Counted from the first letter of the stretch, positions 47,884-57,606 are shown. The stretch is DNA of 64,000 bases from Sphingorhabdus wooponensis (GCF_003933235.1 NZ_RWJI01000001.1:626001-690000); one strand, 5' to 3'. Notes: generated by a model from the sequence alone, not told the origin. Numbers and translations are program-made.

Positions 47884-49002
47884 TCAACGCGCGTTTGAGA
47901 TAATCTCTGCTATTCGCTGGCTCGCATGCCCATCGCCATAAGAATATCGCCCATGGGCCATTGCAGCATAAGCGGCCTTATCGTCCAAAAGAGTCGAAAT
48001 TTCGCTAATGATCCGCTGTGTATCGGTCCCTACGAGCTTCGTTATCCCTGCGGCGACGCTTTCGGGACGTTCGGTGGTCTCACGTAGGACCAATACCGGT
48101 TTGCCGAGCGCAGGGGCTTCCTCCTGAACACCGCCACTGTCGGTCAGAACGATATGGCTGATGGACAATAGCCGCGCAAAGCATGGATAATCCAGCGGCT
48201 CAATCATCGCAACATTGGGTAAATCCCCCAAAACGGCACGCATGACTGCACGGACTTCTGGATTCAAATGAACAGGGAAAATACATGCTACGTCGTCGCG
48301 CGCTGCAATGACTTTTATGGCAGCGGCGATATTCACCATGCCCGCACCAAAATTTTCGCGGCGGTGGGTCGTGATACTGATAATTTTGCGACCACGAAAC
48401 CGCTCCTCCAGCGGCGCAAGGCGATGAATGAGCGACGGATCGTCGTCGATTCGTTTCAAGACCCAATACAGTGCATCCATAACGGTGTTGCCGGTTACAA
48501 AGACACAGTCGGCCGGAATAGATTCTGCCCGCAATGCAGCGGCGGATGTTTCAGTCGTGGCGAAATGCTGATGGGCAATATTGCTGATAATTTTGCGATT
48601 TACCTCTTCGGGCCATGGCTGATAAATATCGTAGCTACGCAATCCCGCTTCGACATGGCTAACCGGGATTTTACGATAAAATGCCGCTAATGCGCCAACC
48701 ATAGCGGTTACGGTATCGCCTTGAACAATGACGCGATCTGGTCTCGCGTGGTCCATTACTATCCCAATTTTCTTCAACAGGTGCGCCGTTATCGCGTCCA
48801 GCGATTGTCCCGGTTGCATCAGGTTCAGGTCATAATCTGGTACGACGTTAGCGATTGATAACACTTGGTCCAGCATGTGCCGATGCTGCCCGCTGACCAG
48901 CACTTTGGTCAGCATATCCGGATATTGCGACAGAGCGTTTATGAGCGGAAACAGTTTAATGGCCTCGGGCCGCGTGCCGAAAATCACCAAATTTTTATAC
49001 AT
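47884..49002 (-). CDS. wecB: UDP-N-acetylglucosamine 2-epimerase (non-hydrolysing)
   Basis: The 372-residue enzyme converts UDP-GlcNAc to UDP-ManNAc for surface glycans. IFGTRPEAIKLFPLINAL at the N-terminus, RVIVQGDTVTAMVGALAAFY, VSHVEAGLRSYDIYQPWPEE and TDSGGVQEEAPALGKPVLVL are classical segments. A ManNAc dehydrogenase (wecC) is not present here, so the product must be used by enzymes coded elsewhere. The upstream region (49003-49110) is AT-rich and probably holds its promoter. Confidence 0.95.
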   Translation of the reverse strand: MYKNLVIFGTRPEAIKLFPLINALSQYPDMLTKVLVSGQHRHMLDQVLSIANVVPDYDLNLMQPGQSLDAITAHLLKKIGIVMDHARPDRVIVQGDTVTAMVGALAAFYRKIPVSHVEAGLRSYDIYQPWPEEVNRKIISNIAHQHFATTETSAAALRAESIPADCVFVTGNTVMDALYWVLKRIDDDPSLIHRLAPLEERFRGRKIISITTHRRENFGAGMVNIAAAIKVIAARDDVACIFPVHLNPEVRAVMRAVLGDLPNVAMIEPLDYPCFARLLSISHIVLTDSGGVQEEAPALGKPVLVLRETTERPESVAAGITKLVGTDTQRIISEISTLLDDKAAYAAMAHGRYSYGDGHASQRIAEIISNAR

Positions 49003-49079
49003 CTTAGCCCCTGCATCCTCGGCTTACTCCAAGGCTGCAGATATTCATAACATATTAAAAAATAATGAAATTTTATTTA

Positions 49080-49099
49080 CTGGACGATCTGTCGTCTAG
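49080..49099 (-). terminator. candidate terminator of the RND pump operon
   Basis: On the minus strand CTAGACGA-CAGA-TCGTCCAG folds into an 8-position stem with one mismatch. The AT-rich TAAATAAAATTT follows. It starts 12 bases after the pump gene stop, where a transcript end is expected. Confidence 0.4.
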
Positions 49100-49110
49100 A
49101 ACGCGCGCTA

Positions 49111-52100
49111 TTACAGAGGCGCTTCTTGCGCTTTCATTTCTTGTTCCAAGCGACGCGATACCGCCTCGGGGGAGCCGGTGAATCTGGCAAGTCGCGTATA
49201 AATGAGTGGTATGAGTATGAGTGTGATGAACGTTGCGAGCGTTACGCCAAAAACAATCACCACACCTATTGCAGACCGCGCAGCGCCACCCGCACCACTT
49301 GCAATAGCCAGGGGAATAGCGCCGAATACAGTCGCAATCGATGTCATCAAAATGGGCCGCAAACGACGTGTAGCGGCTTGTTGAACAGCCTCTAATATCT
49401 CCATGCCCTCGTCGCGCAACTGGTTGGCAAATTCGACGATCAGTATCCCGTTCTTCGCGGCCAGACCAACAAGCATCACAATGCCAATCTGGCTATAGAG
49501 GTTCAATGTCATGCCCGTGAGCGCAAGGCCAATAATGCCACCCCCGACCGCCAAGGGCACTGTCATGATGATTGTGACAGGATGAACAAAGCTTTCAAAC
49601 TGCGCGGCAAGCACGAGATAAACGAGAATGATGGTCAGTAAGAAGACCAGCATGATTGAGCCGCCGGTTTCTTTGAAAGCCTGACTTTCGCCGCGATAGC
49701 CAACCGCCAATACTTCGGGTGAAGCTGCGGCTTGCTCTTCCAAAAAGGCCAAAGCTTCTCCCATAGTATAGCCAGGCGCGAGGCCACCCTGAAGTGTGAT
49801 AGCGCGTAGCTTATTGAAGCGCCCCAGATCCCGCGCGCCTGCGGTTTCAGTATATTTTATAAGATTGGCCAGCGATACCAATGATCCATCACGCGTCCGA
49901 AGCTGGATTGCCGCGAGATTTTCGGGAGTGGCGCGATCTGCGGCATCCGCTTGCACAATGACGCGATATTCTTCGCCGCGATCCAAATAGGTTGATGCCC
50001 GGCGTGAGCCTAAAAGCGTTTGTAGCGCCTGACTGACTTCCGCGACAGAAATTCCGAGGTCACCTGCGCGGGCAGTGTCGACCTGAATCTGCATCTGGGG
50101 TTTGGTTTCCTTATAGTCGGAATCCATATTCACCAGACCAGGATTTTCGCTTGCGGCGGCCAATATGCGGTCTCGTGCAACGCTCAGCGATTCATAGGTT
50201 GAACCGGCAATAACGAAGTTTATCGGTTGGCCGCGTCCGCGCCCGATGGAGGAGCGTACTGAAGCGTTGCCGCGAACAGCGGGCAGCTCGGCTAGAATTT
50301 TGTTGACCTGCGCAACCACATCCTCGGTTTTTTCGGTCCGTTCGCTCCACGGTTTTAGAAAGACAATAAACGTCCCGCTGTTGAAATCGTCGCTGGGCCC
50401 AAATCCGCCGGGCGTGCGCTGAATGACGGAGCGTACAGTGCCCTTATCGATGAGCTTCACGATCGGTTCCGACGCCTGAAGCATATATTTGTCCATTGCT
50501 TCAAAACTAGTGCCCTCGGGCGCGGAGATGTTGGCGTTCAATATGCCTACATCTTCTGCTGGTGCGAGTTCCGATTCCAATGTGGTAAACAGAAATCCGG
50601 CAAGTAGAAGGAAACTAAGGACCCCCAATGATGTCGCCAATGGCTTTGCGATAACCCGCGAAAGCAGGCGAGTATAGCGCGCCTCCAGTCGCTGAAACTT
50701 ATCATCAATCCATTTGGCAATCCGTCCACGTTCCTCTTGCTTCAACAGTTTGGAACACAGCATCGGGGCAAGGCTGAGGGCGACAAAGCCGGAAAAAGCG
50801 ATGGCCGCAATCATTGCACCGGCCAGTTCGCGGAACAGCAAGCCCGTCTGGCCAGCAAGGAACATCACTGGGACGAAGACGGCACACACAACAATTGTTG
50901 TAGAGACAACCGCAAACGCTACCTGACGCGTTCCCGTTACCGCCGCGACTAAGGGCGGCTCGCCTTGTTCAATGCGGTGATAGACGTTTTCTAACACAAC
51001 AATAGCGTCATCGACGACAAGGCCGATGGCTAATACCATTGCCAACAGCGTGAGCAAGTTAATCGAAAAGCCAAGGAACCAAAGGACTGCAAAAGTTGCG
51101 AGCAAGCAAATGGGCACCGTGACAGCGGGGATAATGGTCGCGCGCCAACTGCCCAAAAACAGGAAGATAACCAACACAACCAGCGCGGCTGCTTCTGCCA
51201 GGGTAACCCAAACACTGCTGATCGCCTTGCTAATGAAAAGAGAGTCATCGGAACCAACGCTAATAGTCATGCCTTGGGGCAATGTGGGCTTTATTTGTTC
51301 GGCAAGTTTCTTCGCGCTCTCCGCCACAGCCAGTGTGTTCGCCCCGGATTGGCGCACAATACCCATGCCAAGTGCAGACTCACCATTAAGGCGAAATGCT
51401 GCGTAAGGATTTTCCGGACCGGTCTCGATCCGCGCAATATCACCTAGTCGCGTCAGCGATCCATCTGCGCCGCGCGCGACAATCAACTGGCGAAATTCGG
51501 CTTCATCACCAAAGGGGCGGCTAACCCGCAGCGTGACATTTTGATCGGTGGATTCAAGTCGGCCCGCAGGAAGCTCTACATTCTGGGTGCGCAGGGCATT
51601 TTCAATGTCTATTGGCGTAAGGCCCAAGGCGGCCAAACGATCCGGCTGAAGCCAGATTCGCATTGAGGGGCGTGCTTCGCCGCCCACAAATACTCGCGCA
51701 ACTCCGTCGATGGAGGAAAAGCGGTCAACCAGATTGCGGTCGACATAATCGCTAAGCTCCAGTCGCGACCAACCGGGTTTCGACACGACAAGGAACAGGA
51801 TCGGCGATGCGTCGGCATCCACCTTGCGCACTTCGGGCGGCAATACTTCTTCGGGCAAGTCATCCGCTGCTCCTCCGACACGGTCACGGACGTCATTGGC
51901 GGCGCTATCTACCGACCGACCCGGCGCAAATTCGATGGTAATGTCCGACTGCCCATCGCGTGAACGCGATGTAATGGTCTGTATCCCCTCAATACCAGCA
52001 AGTGAATTTTCGAGGACTTGCGTAACGCGCGATTCAACAACTGTAGCTGCTGCGCCGGTGTATGTTGTCCCGACAGACACGATAGGCGGTTCCGTATCGG

Positions 52101-52212
52101 GATATTCGCGGACGGGCAGACTTAAAAAACCGACAATGCCGACGAGCACCATTAAAATCGCAATAACGGCTGCGAATACAGGTCTGCGAACGGATGTGTC
52201 GGAAATTGTCAT
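49111..52212 (-). CDS. RND efflux pump inner-membrane subunit (AcrB/HAE1 family)
   Basis: The 1033-residue protein has the RND layout: an N-terminal helix (VFAAVIAILMVLVGIVGFLS), two large periplasmic loops and 12 membrane helices in two repeats. The proton-relay Asp pair is in AIGLVVDDAIVVLENVYHRI. GGARSAIGVVIVFGVTLATF near the end is family-typical. It exports drugs or other hydrophobic/amphiphilic compounds with the adaptor coded just upstream and an outer-membrane channel not present here. It starts 12 bases after the adaptor gene. Substrates cannot be read from sequence. Confidence 0.94.
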   Translation of the reverse strand: MTISDTSVRRPVFAAVIAILMVLVGIVGFLSLPVREYPDTEPPIVSVGTTYTGAAATVVESRVTQVLENSLAGIEGIQTITSRSRDGQSDITIEFAPGRSVDSAANDVRDRVGGAADDLPEEVLPPEVRKVDADASPILFLVVSKPGWSRLELSDYVDRNLVDRFSSIDGVARVFVGGEARPSMRIWLQPDRLAALGLTPIDIENALRTQNVELPAGRLESTDQNVTLRVSRPFGDEAEFRQLIVARGADGSLTRLGDIARIETGPENPYAAFRLNGESALGMGIVRQSGANTLAVAESAKKLAEQIKPTLPQGMTISVGSDDSLFISKAISSVWVTLAEAAALVVLVIFLFLGSWRATIIPAVTVPICLLATFAVLWFLGFSINLLTLLAMVLAIGLVVDDAIVVLENVYHRIEQGEPPLVAAVTGTRQVAFAVVSTTIVVCAVFVPVMFLAGQTGLLFRELAGAMIAAIAFSGFVALSLAPMLCSKLLKQEERGRIAKWIDDKFQRLEARYTRLLSRVIAKPLATSLGVLSFLLLAGFLFTTLESELAPAEDVGILNANISAPEGTSFEAMDKYMLQASEPIVKLIDKGTVRSVIQRTPGGFGPSDDFNSGTFIVFLKPWSERTEKTEDVVAQVNKILAELPAVRGNASVRSSIGRGRGQPINFVIAGSTYESLSVARDRILAAASENPGLVNMDSDYKETKPQMQIQVDTARAGDLGISVAEVSQALQTLLGSRRASTYLDRGEEYRVIVQADAADRATPENLAAIQLRTRDGSLVSLANLIKYTETAGARDLGRFNKLRAITLQGGLAPGYTMGEALAFLEEQAAASPEVLAVGYRGESQAFKETGGSIMLVFLLTIILVYLVLAAQFESFVHPVTIIMTVPLAVGGGIIGLALTGMTLNLYSQIGIVMLVGLAAKNGILIVEFANQLRDEGMEILEAVQQAATRRLRPILMTSIATVFGAIPLAIASGAGGAARSAIGVVIVFGVTLATFITLILIPLIYTRLARFTGSPEAVSRRLEQEMKAQEAPL

Positions 52213-52224
52213 GTCAGGCGAACA

Positions 52225-53268
52225 TCAGCGCGCTTTGGCTGGAGCGCCGCTGGCCTTCGCGGGGCCAGTCCTTACGGTGGTGCCATCAGAGAGCTTTACG
52301 ACGCCTTCGGTGACGATACTGTCGCCCACTTTCAAGCCTTCAACAATTTCCACAAGATTTCCGTCGCGCGTGCCAGTTTTGACCGGCGTGCGCTTCACTT
52401 TCAGGTCAGATGCAACTGTGTAGACAAAGCTGGTATCGCCTTCGCGGACTAAGGACAGCTCTGGCACAGCGGGGGCCGTTCGATTTTTTGATGCTATTGT
52501 GACGGATAACAGCATGCCCGGTTTCAACATGGCATCGCGGTTGGGCAAAACTGCACGCAATGTTGCGGTGCGGGTTTGTGGATTGATAACGGGGTCAATA
52601 GCGGTAATCTGGCCTGATGCGACATAGTCTGGAAAGGCCGCGGCCTTTGCCGTTATGACCTGTCCCACCCGAACATTAGCAAGCATTGTTTCCGGCACAT
52701 TAAAGTCGAGCTTGATTGAACTCAGATCGCTCACTGCAGCAATTTCATCTCCTGCGCTAACCACTGCGCCAACAGAGATGCGCCGCAACGATACGTAGCC
52801 GGAGAAGGGCGCACGCACGACACGGTCGCCAATCGACGCTCGCGCTTCATTTGCTAAAGCCTTTGCCGCACTGGCAGAGGCTGTTTGCGCGTCCAAACTT
52901 GCGTTTGTTGCAAAGCCACGGCGATGCAATTCTCTGATACGCGCTAGTTGCTGTTCGGCCTCGCGTGCGCGGGCTTGGGCACTAGCTAGGGATGCCGTTT
53001 CCTGTCCTTGCGCCAGAACCGCAAGCATTTGTCCCTTTTGCACATAGTCGCCGTCGGAAAAGCCAAGTTGTGTTATGCGTTCTGTGACAGGCGCCCGCAC
53101 CGACACTTGTTCATTTGCATTTGCCGTTCCCACAGCGACATAGACATCCGAAAATGCATGTGAGGTTGCCGCTTCAATAGTGACCCGCGGGGTAGGGCGC
53201 TCGCGCTTCTCTTCGCCGCCACATGCGGCCACACAGAACATCAATGATAGAATGATTGGCTTACGCAT
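52225..53268 (-). CDS. RND efflux periplasmic adaptor (membrane fusion lipoprotein)
   Basis: The 347-residue protein begins with a lipoprotein signal peptide, MRKPIILSLMFCVAAC (Cys16). Its parts are a barrel-sandwich/lipoyl half (VSVRAPVTERITQLGFSDGD), an alpha-helical hairpin (LASAQARAREAEQQLARIRE), the other lipoyl half (RVVRAPFSGYVSLRRISVGA) and a beta barrel. It joins the inner-membrane pump to an outer-membrane channel. ATG 53268 has only GGTGAAAA before it, and a long inverted repeat in the leader ends there. Confidence 0.92.
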   Translation of the reverse strand: MRKPIILSLMFCVAACGGEEKRERPTPRVTIEAATSHAFSDVYVAVGTANANEQVSVRAPVTERITQLGFSDGDYVQKGQMLAVLAQGQETASLASAQARAREAEQQLARIRELHRRGFATNASLDAQTASASAAKALANEARASIGDRVVRAPFSGYVSLRRISVGAVVSAGDEIAAVSDLSSIKLDFNVPETMLANVRVGQVITAKAAAFPDYVASGQITAIDPVINPQTRTATLRAVLPNRDAMLKPGMLLSVTIASKNRTAPAVPELSLVREGDTSFVYTVASDLKVKRTPVKTGTRDGNLVEIVEGLKVGDSIVTEGVVKLSDGTTVRTGPAKASGAPAKAR

Positions 53269-53274
53269 TTTTCA

Positions 53275-53337
53275 CCGATTGGGAATTCAGGAAGGGGGTA
53301 CTTCAAACATGCTGTTGGCGGAACTTATCCCAATCGG
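53275..53337 (-). promoter_or_regulatory. long-range inverted repeat in the leader of the RND operon
   Basis: CCGATTGGGA (53275-53284) and TCCCAATCGG (53328-53337) are perfect complements ten bases long, 43 bases apart. In the minus-strand mRNA the downstream arm ends six bases before the adaptor ATG and takes in part of the CGGTGA that would serve as ribosome site. It may be a leader hairpin that hides the start, or two half-sites for a repressor. Confidence 0.5.
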
Positions 53338-53429
53338 CCAGACATTTTCGACAAATGAAGCTTTACGTTGAGAAAATCTGTTTGGGTCGTAAGCGCTGCC
53401 AGGCTCAAATGTGTTGAATTCACTTTTCA

Positions 53430-54980
53430 TCAATGCCGAATGATATGGTCGAATGCCGACAATGCTGCCTTCGTCCCTTCGCCCATCGCAACGATGATCT
53501 GCTTATACGGCACCGTCGTGACATCACCTGCGGCAAACACACCTGGGATATTGGTCGCGTTATGTGCGTCGATTTCTATTTCTCCGCGCGGCGACAATCT
53601 AAGCGGACCTTTGAGCCATTCGGTATTAGGCACAAGGCCAATCTGCACAAAGATACCTTCCAGATCGATGCGATGCGACTTGTCATTATTTCTGTCGGTG
53701 TAGAGCAAAGCCTGCACCTTCTCGCCATCGCCAACGACTTCCGTGCTCAGCGCGGAGGTAATGATATCTACATTGGGCAGACTGCGGAGTTTGTTTTGCA
53801 ACACAGCATCGGCGCGCAATTGCGAGTCAAATTCGATCAATGTGACATGTGCAACAATGCCGGCAAGGTCGATTGCGGCTTCAACGCCAGAGTTGCCGCC
53901 ACCTATTACCGCTGTGCGCTTTCCTTTATACAAAGGACCATCGCAATGCGGACAATAAGCGACGCCTTTGTTGCGATATTCTTCTTCGCCGGGGACGCCC
54001 ATCTGCCGCCAACGCGCACCGGTGGACAGGATCAGCGTCTTGGCTTTTAATGATGCACCGCTGGCGAGTTTGACTTCGTGGAAACCATCAGCGCTAGCGG
54101 GGATGAGTTCAGCGGCCGTCTGCAAGTTCATAATGTCGACGTCATATTCACGGACATGCTGTTCCAACTGTGCGGCGAGCTTAGGCCCTTCTGTATGTTG
54201 GACTGAAATGAAGTTTTCGATGCCCATCGTATCTAGCACTTGGCCGCCAAAGCGTTCGGCCACAACACCCGTACGAATGCCCTTACGCGCGGCATAAATG
54301 GCTGCTGCTGCGCCAGCAGGTCCGCCGCCGACGACCAGAACCTCAAATGGTTCCTTGGCCGCAATCTTTTCCGCCGCACGGGCAATCGTGCCGGTATCGA
54401 GTTTCGCCATGATCTGCGAAAGATCCATGCGGCCTTGGCCAAAGGGTTCGCCATTTAAGTAAACCGCTGGCACGGCCATGACTTTGCGCGTTTCAACTTC
54501 TTCACGGAACATCGCGCCGTCAATGGCCACATGGCTTACGCCGGGGTTGAGCGCAGCCATGATGTTGATAGCCTGAATAACATCAGGACAATTCTGGCAC
54601 GACAAAGAGAAAAAAGTTTCGAATGTGAAGGTGCCCTCGAGCGCCTTCACAGAATCAAGCAGTTCGGCCTCTTCCTTTGGCGGATGACCACCCATGTGCA
54701 ATAATGCGAGCACCAATGATGTAAACTCATGGCCAAGCGGCAAGCCAGCAAAGTGCGTTTCCGCAGTCCCATCGGCGCGGCGAATAGCAAATGAAGGCAC
54801 GCGGTCTGCATGACCATCATAGCGCGCCGACAACAAAGGCGATTGTTCTACTACGGTTTCAACCAACGTGCGCATTTCGGAAGACTTTGAGCTGTCATCC
54901 AGCGTTGCAATCAGTTCAACGGGCGTGCGCAAATTTGCCAAATAAGTTTTTAGCTGGGCAGTTGTAGCAGCATCAAGCAT
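53430..54980 (-). CDS. ahpF: alkyl hydroperoxide reductase subunit F
   Basis: The 516-residue flavoprotein passes electrons from NADH to AhpC. The N-terminal double thioredoxin-like domain has C128-QN-C131 ([10 protein letters not shown]). FAD binding is at [20 protein letters not shown], and the reductase disulfide is C343-PH-C346 ([14 protein letters not shown]), followed by the NADH loop [14 protein letters not shown]. The C-terminal [16 protein letters not shown] is the second FAD contact. It lies 113 bases downstream of ahpC, with a strong hairpin between. Confidence 0.97.
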   Translation of the reverse strand: MLDAATTAQLKTYLANLRTPVELIATLDDSSKSSEMRTLVETVVEQSPLLSARYDGHADRVPSFAIRRADGTAETHFAGLPLGHEFTSLVLALLHMGGHPPKEEAELLDSVKALEGTFTFETFFSLSCQNCPDVIQAINIMAALNPGVSHVAIDGAMFREEVETRKVMAVPAVYLNGEPFGQGRMDLSQIMAKLDTGTIARAAEKIAAKEPFEVLVVGGGPAGAAAAIYAARKGIRTGVVAERFGGQVLDTMGIENFISVQHTEGPKLAAQLEQHVREYDVDIMNLQTAAELIPASADGFHEVKLASGASLKAKTLILSTGARWRQMGVPGEEEYRNKGVAYCPHCDGPLYKGKRTAVIGGGNSGVEAAIDLAGIVAHVTLIEFDSQLRADAVLQNKLRSLPNVDIITSALSTEVVGDGEKVQALLYTDRNNDKSHRIDLEGIFVQIGLVPNTEWLKGPLRLSPRGEIEIDAHNATNIPGVFAAGDVTTVPYKQIIVAMGEGTKAALSAFDHIIRH

Positions 54981-55053
54981 CGGAGAGGCCTTTTTTAAGC
55001 GAGCAAAAGCGCGCCGCGGACAAACGCGGCCGAAAATCTTTGAGAAACGGTAA

Positions 55054-55086
55054 ATCGGGTGCTGCGCTGTTCACGCAGCACCCGAT
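55054..55086. terminator. perfect 13-bp hairpin between ahpC and ahpF
   Basis: ATCGGGTGCTGCG and CGCAGCACCCGAT pair without mismatch around a 7-base loop, eight bases past the ahpC stop. In the minus-strand direction only a short ATTTACCGTTT follows, so it may be a partial terminator or an RNA 3'-end stabiliser, giving more ahpC than ahpF mRNA. Confidence 0.7.
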
Positions 55087-55093
55087 ATTCAAT

Positions 55094-55657
55094 TTAGATC
55101 TTGCCGACGAGGTCGATCGAAGGTGCAAGCGTTTCGCTGCCTTCTTCCCACTTCGCAGGGCAAACCTGACCTGGGTTTTCACGTACGTAGATTGCGGCCT
55201 TAATCTTGCGGACGAGTTCAACTGCGTTACGGCCAACGCCTTCGCAGGTGATTTCCATGACCTGGATCACGCCGTCTGGATCGACAACAAAAGTTGCACG
55301 GTCTGCAAGGCCTTGGCCTTCACGCAAAACGCCGAAATTGTTGCTGATCACATGGTTCTGGTCACCAAGCATGTGGAAGTTGATCTTGCCGATGGCTGGT
55401 GAACCATCATGCCATGCTTTGTGGCTGAAATGCGTGTCGGTTGATACTGAATAGACTTCAACACCCATGCCTTGCAGGTCTGCATATTGGTTGGCGAGAT
55501 CTTCCAGTTCGGTTGGGCAGACAAACGTCCAGTCTGCTGGGTAGAAGAAAAACACGGCCCATTTGCCCTTAACGTCGGTGTCCGACACTTCGACAAATTT
55601 GCCCGCTTTATATGATTGCGCGGTGAATGGCTTAAGGCTTGAACCAATGATACCCAT
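55094..55657 (-). CDS. ahpC: alkyl hydroperoxide reductase subunit C (peroxiredoxin)
   Basis: The 187-residue typical 2-Cys peroxiredoxin reduces hydrogen peroxide and organic peroxides. The peroxidatic cysteine is C47 in [18 protein letters not shown] and the resolving cysteine is C166 in [11 protein letters not shown]. The ATG at 55657 ([11 protein letters not shown]) is the conserved AhpC start, although the frame stays open 81 codons further upstream. AhpF regenerates it. It is divergent from the S41 lipoprotein gene. Confidence 0.97.
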   Translation of the reverse strand: MGIIGSSLKPFTAQSYKAGKFVEVSDTDVKGKWAVFFFYPADWTFVCPTELEDLANQYADLQGMGVEVYSVSTDTHFSHKAWHDGSPAIGKINFHMLGDQNHVISNNFGVLREGQGLADRATFVVDPDGVIQVMEITCEGVGRNAVELVRKIKAAIYVRENPGQVCPAKWEEGSETLAPSIDLVGKI

Positions 55658-56143
55658 GTGAATTACCCTTTTTAATTGAGGAGAGGTTGATTTGGACTGA
55701 AGTGTCTGAACACGATTTTCTTGATTTAGTCTAGCAACGCTTTTTGCAATGACTAATCGTTTTTGTCGATAACAAATGTTTTGATGTGCAGCTACCTTAG
55801 GCGCAAATAGTCCATAGATAGCGCACATAATGCTATTTACACGCACATGCATGCTGCTCCATTTGCTCCAAGTACAACCGCCCCCATATTGCCAAAGCAC
55901 TCAGTGCGGGAAAACCCTACAGCCCTTATTTATACAATGCTTAAAATTTTTGAAATCGATTTTCTGGAACAGGGGCAGTTTCTGAATAAGATACCCGCTC
56001 CCGTTAAAAACAGTAAGGCGCTCAAAGAATTTACAAGAAATATTAGTTATTCAGTGGGTTAAGGTCATAAATTCACTTGTGAATAGATCGCAGCCCGTGC
56101 ACGTATGAAACACTGGTGTGATGCAGGAATAATGGAGGCAGCT
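55658..56143. other. 486-base divergent intergenic region between ahpC and the S41 lipoprotein gene
   Basis: The stretch is AT-rich and should hold both promoters. GCGC-bounded GCGCAAATAGTCCATAGATA followed by GCGC lies at 55801-55824, ~145 bases before ahpC; it has ATAG repeats but poor dyad symmetry, so an OxyR site is only a weak guess. A plus-strand frame of 71 codons (55847-56062) lacks a ribosome site and family resemblance. No confident gene is seen. Confidence 0.6.
56071..56084. promoter_or_regulatory. palindrome upstream of the S41 lipoprotein gene
   Basis: ATTCACTTGTGAAT has 6-base arms around a central TT, 60 bases before the ATG. The size and place fit a repressor or activator dimer site; the regulator is unknown. 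Confidence 0.35.
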
Positions 56144-57586
56144 ATGAAAAAAGGTGCGTTAAACAGCATCATTGTGATACTAGCTGCAGGTCTTTGGGCA
56201 TGCGGTGGCAGCGGAAGTGGCTCCGTTGAAAATACAGTCACCGCTCCACCTAAAGGTGTGATGCCTCCGCCGCCGCCGACGTCGACTTGCAGTTTGAACA
56301 GTCGCCAGAACTTTGCCTTTTCCGTCTTGAGCGAATGGTATCTGTTCCCCGAAACGCTGCCAACCTTAGTCAATCCTGCGTCCTACACTTCGGTGAGTGA
56401 CTACATAGACGCTTTGACCGCAACTGCGCGTAGTCAGGGACGTGACCGGTATTTTACTTATATTACCTCTATCCAAGAGGAAAATGCTTACTTCTCGTCA
56501 GGTACGGCAGCGGGTTTTGGTATGCGGCTTTCATATCAAGGCGGACGTTTATTTGTGATAGAAGCCTTAGAGGGGGGTGCCGCACTTGCTTCGGGTATTG
56601 ACCGCGGTACGGAGATTGGAGGAATCGGTAACGTTTCTTCGAATATCCGGTCGGTAGCGGATATATTGGCGGCACAAGGCTCGGTGGGTATATCAAGTGC
56701 GTTAGGTCCGAATACCGTTGGGACTAGTCGCGTATTACGCATAACGGATACTTCAGGCACGCGTAACGTTACTTTAGTCAAGGCCCAATATGAAATTAGC
56801 CCGCTCTCAACGCGCTATGGGATTAAAATCATAGACAATGGCGGCGGCCAGCTAGTTGGCTATATAAACATGCGCACGTTCATTTCGACCGCGAACAATC
56901 AGCTGCGAACTGCATTTGCAGATTTCCGGGCACAGGGTATCACAAACTTTGTTATTGATTTCCGCTACAATGGCGGCGGACTTGTTTCAACGGCGGAATT
57001 GATGGGCGACTTGCTGGGCGGTAACCGCGCAAGCAGCGACATTTTCTCAGTCACGCGTTTCCGCGCATCCAAGTCTTCAGAAAACGAAACGCGTCGTTTC
57101 GCACCGCAGTCCCAATCAGTGTCCCCGATCAAAATAGCTTTCATCTCAACAAACGCTACGGCGTCCGCCAGCGAATTGGTGATGGCAAGCTTCGCACCGT
57201 TTCTTGGGGCTAATGCTGCTTTGATTGGTAGCAACAGTTACGGCAAGCCCGTCGGGCAGATTGCACTTGACCTGACAGCTTGCGATGATCGTATTCGCGT
57301 CGTTGCGTTTGCGAAAGAGAATGCTGCTGGACAGGGAGATTATTTCTCGGGACTTGCGGGCACCATGCGTAGCACTTGTGCTGCCGCTGACGATATCACG
57401 CGGCCTTTAGGTGACCCGCAAGAGGCATCGCTTCGTACAGCGCTGGATTTCGTGGCGGGACGGAGTTGCACGCCAATTGCGCTCGCCCAAAGCGCGCAAA
57501 GCACGGCTTCACGGACCGAACGTCGTGTATTGCCTGCACCTACAAATGCTAGCCCAGCGCAACGTGACGTGCCGGGATTGTTCTAA
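56144..57586 (+). CDS. S41 family C-terminal-processing-protease-like lipoprotein
   Basis: The 480-residue protein has a lipoprotein signal peptide (MKKGALNSIIVILAAGLWAC). ATG 56144 is chosen because GGAGG precedes it and the signal starts there. A Pro-rich linker is followed by a helical start (FAFSVLSEWYLFPETLP), a PDZ-like segment (~110-190, GFGMRLSYQGGRLFVIEALE) and the protease domain. The serine nucleophile should be S341 in NATASASELVMAS and the general-base lysine K368 in GSNSYGKPVGQ. It would cut periplasmic or surface proteins; the target is unknown. It is convergent with cysQ. Confidence 0.87.
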   Translation: MKKGALNSIIVILAAGLWACGGSGSGSVENTVTAPPKGVMPPPPPTSTCSLNSRQNFAFSVLSEWYLFPETLPTLVNPASYTSVSDYIDALTATARSQGRDRYFTYITSIQEENAYFSSGTAAGFGMRLSYQGGRLFVIEALEGGAALASGIDRGTEIGGIGNVSSNIRSVADILAAQGSVGISSALGPNTVGTSRVLRITDTSGTRNVTLVKAQYEISPLSTRYGIKIIDNGGGQLVGYINMRTFISTANNQLRTAFADFRAQGITNFVIDFRYNGGGLVSTAELMGDLLGGNRASSDIFSVTRFRASKSSENETRRFAPQSQSVSPIKIAFISTNATASASELVMASFAPFLGANAALIGSNSYGKPVGQIALDLTACDDRIRVVAFAKENAAGQGDYFSGLAGTMRSTCAAADDITRPLGDPQEASLRTALDFVAGRSCTPIALAQSAQSTASRTERRVLPAPTNASPAQRDVPGLF

Positions 57587-57606
57587 AAGCACTTTGTTGG
57601 ATGCGC

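Noticed and set aside
55801-55824. Possible OxyR site ahead of ahpC
   Set aside because: The GCGC ends and ATAG repeats caught the eye, but the inner bases are not symmetric and do not fit ATAG-N7-CTAT well.
55658-55900. 81-codon N-terminal extension of AhpC
   Set aside because: AhpC starts at the conserved [11 protein letters not shown]; the extension has no domain and covers the promoter region.
55847-56062. 71-codon plus-strand frame between ahpC and the S41 lipoprotein gene
   Set aside because: No ribosome site, AT-rich intergenic composition and no family resemblance. The second half looks somewhat protein-like, so it is not wholly excluded.
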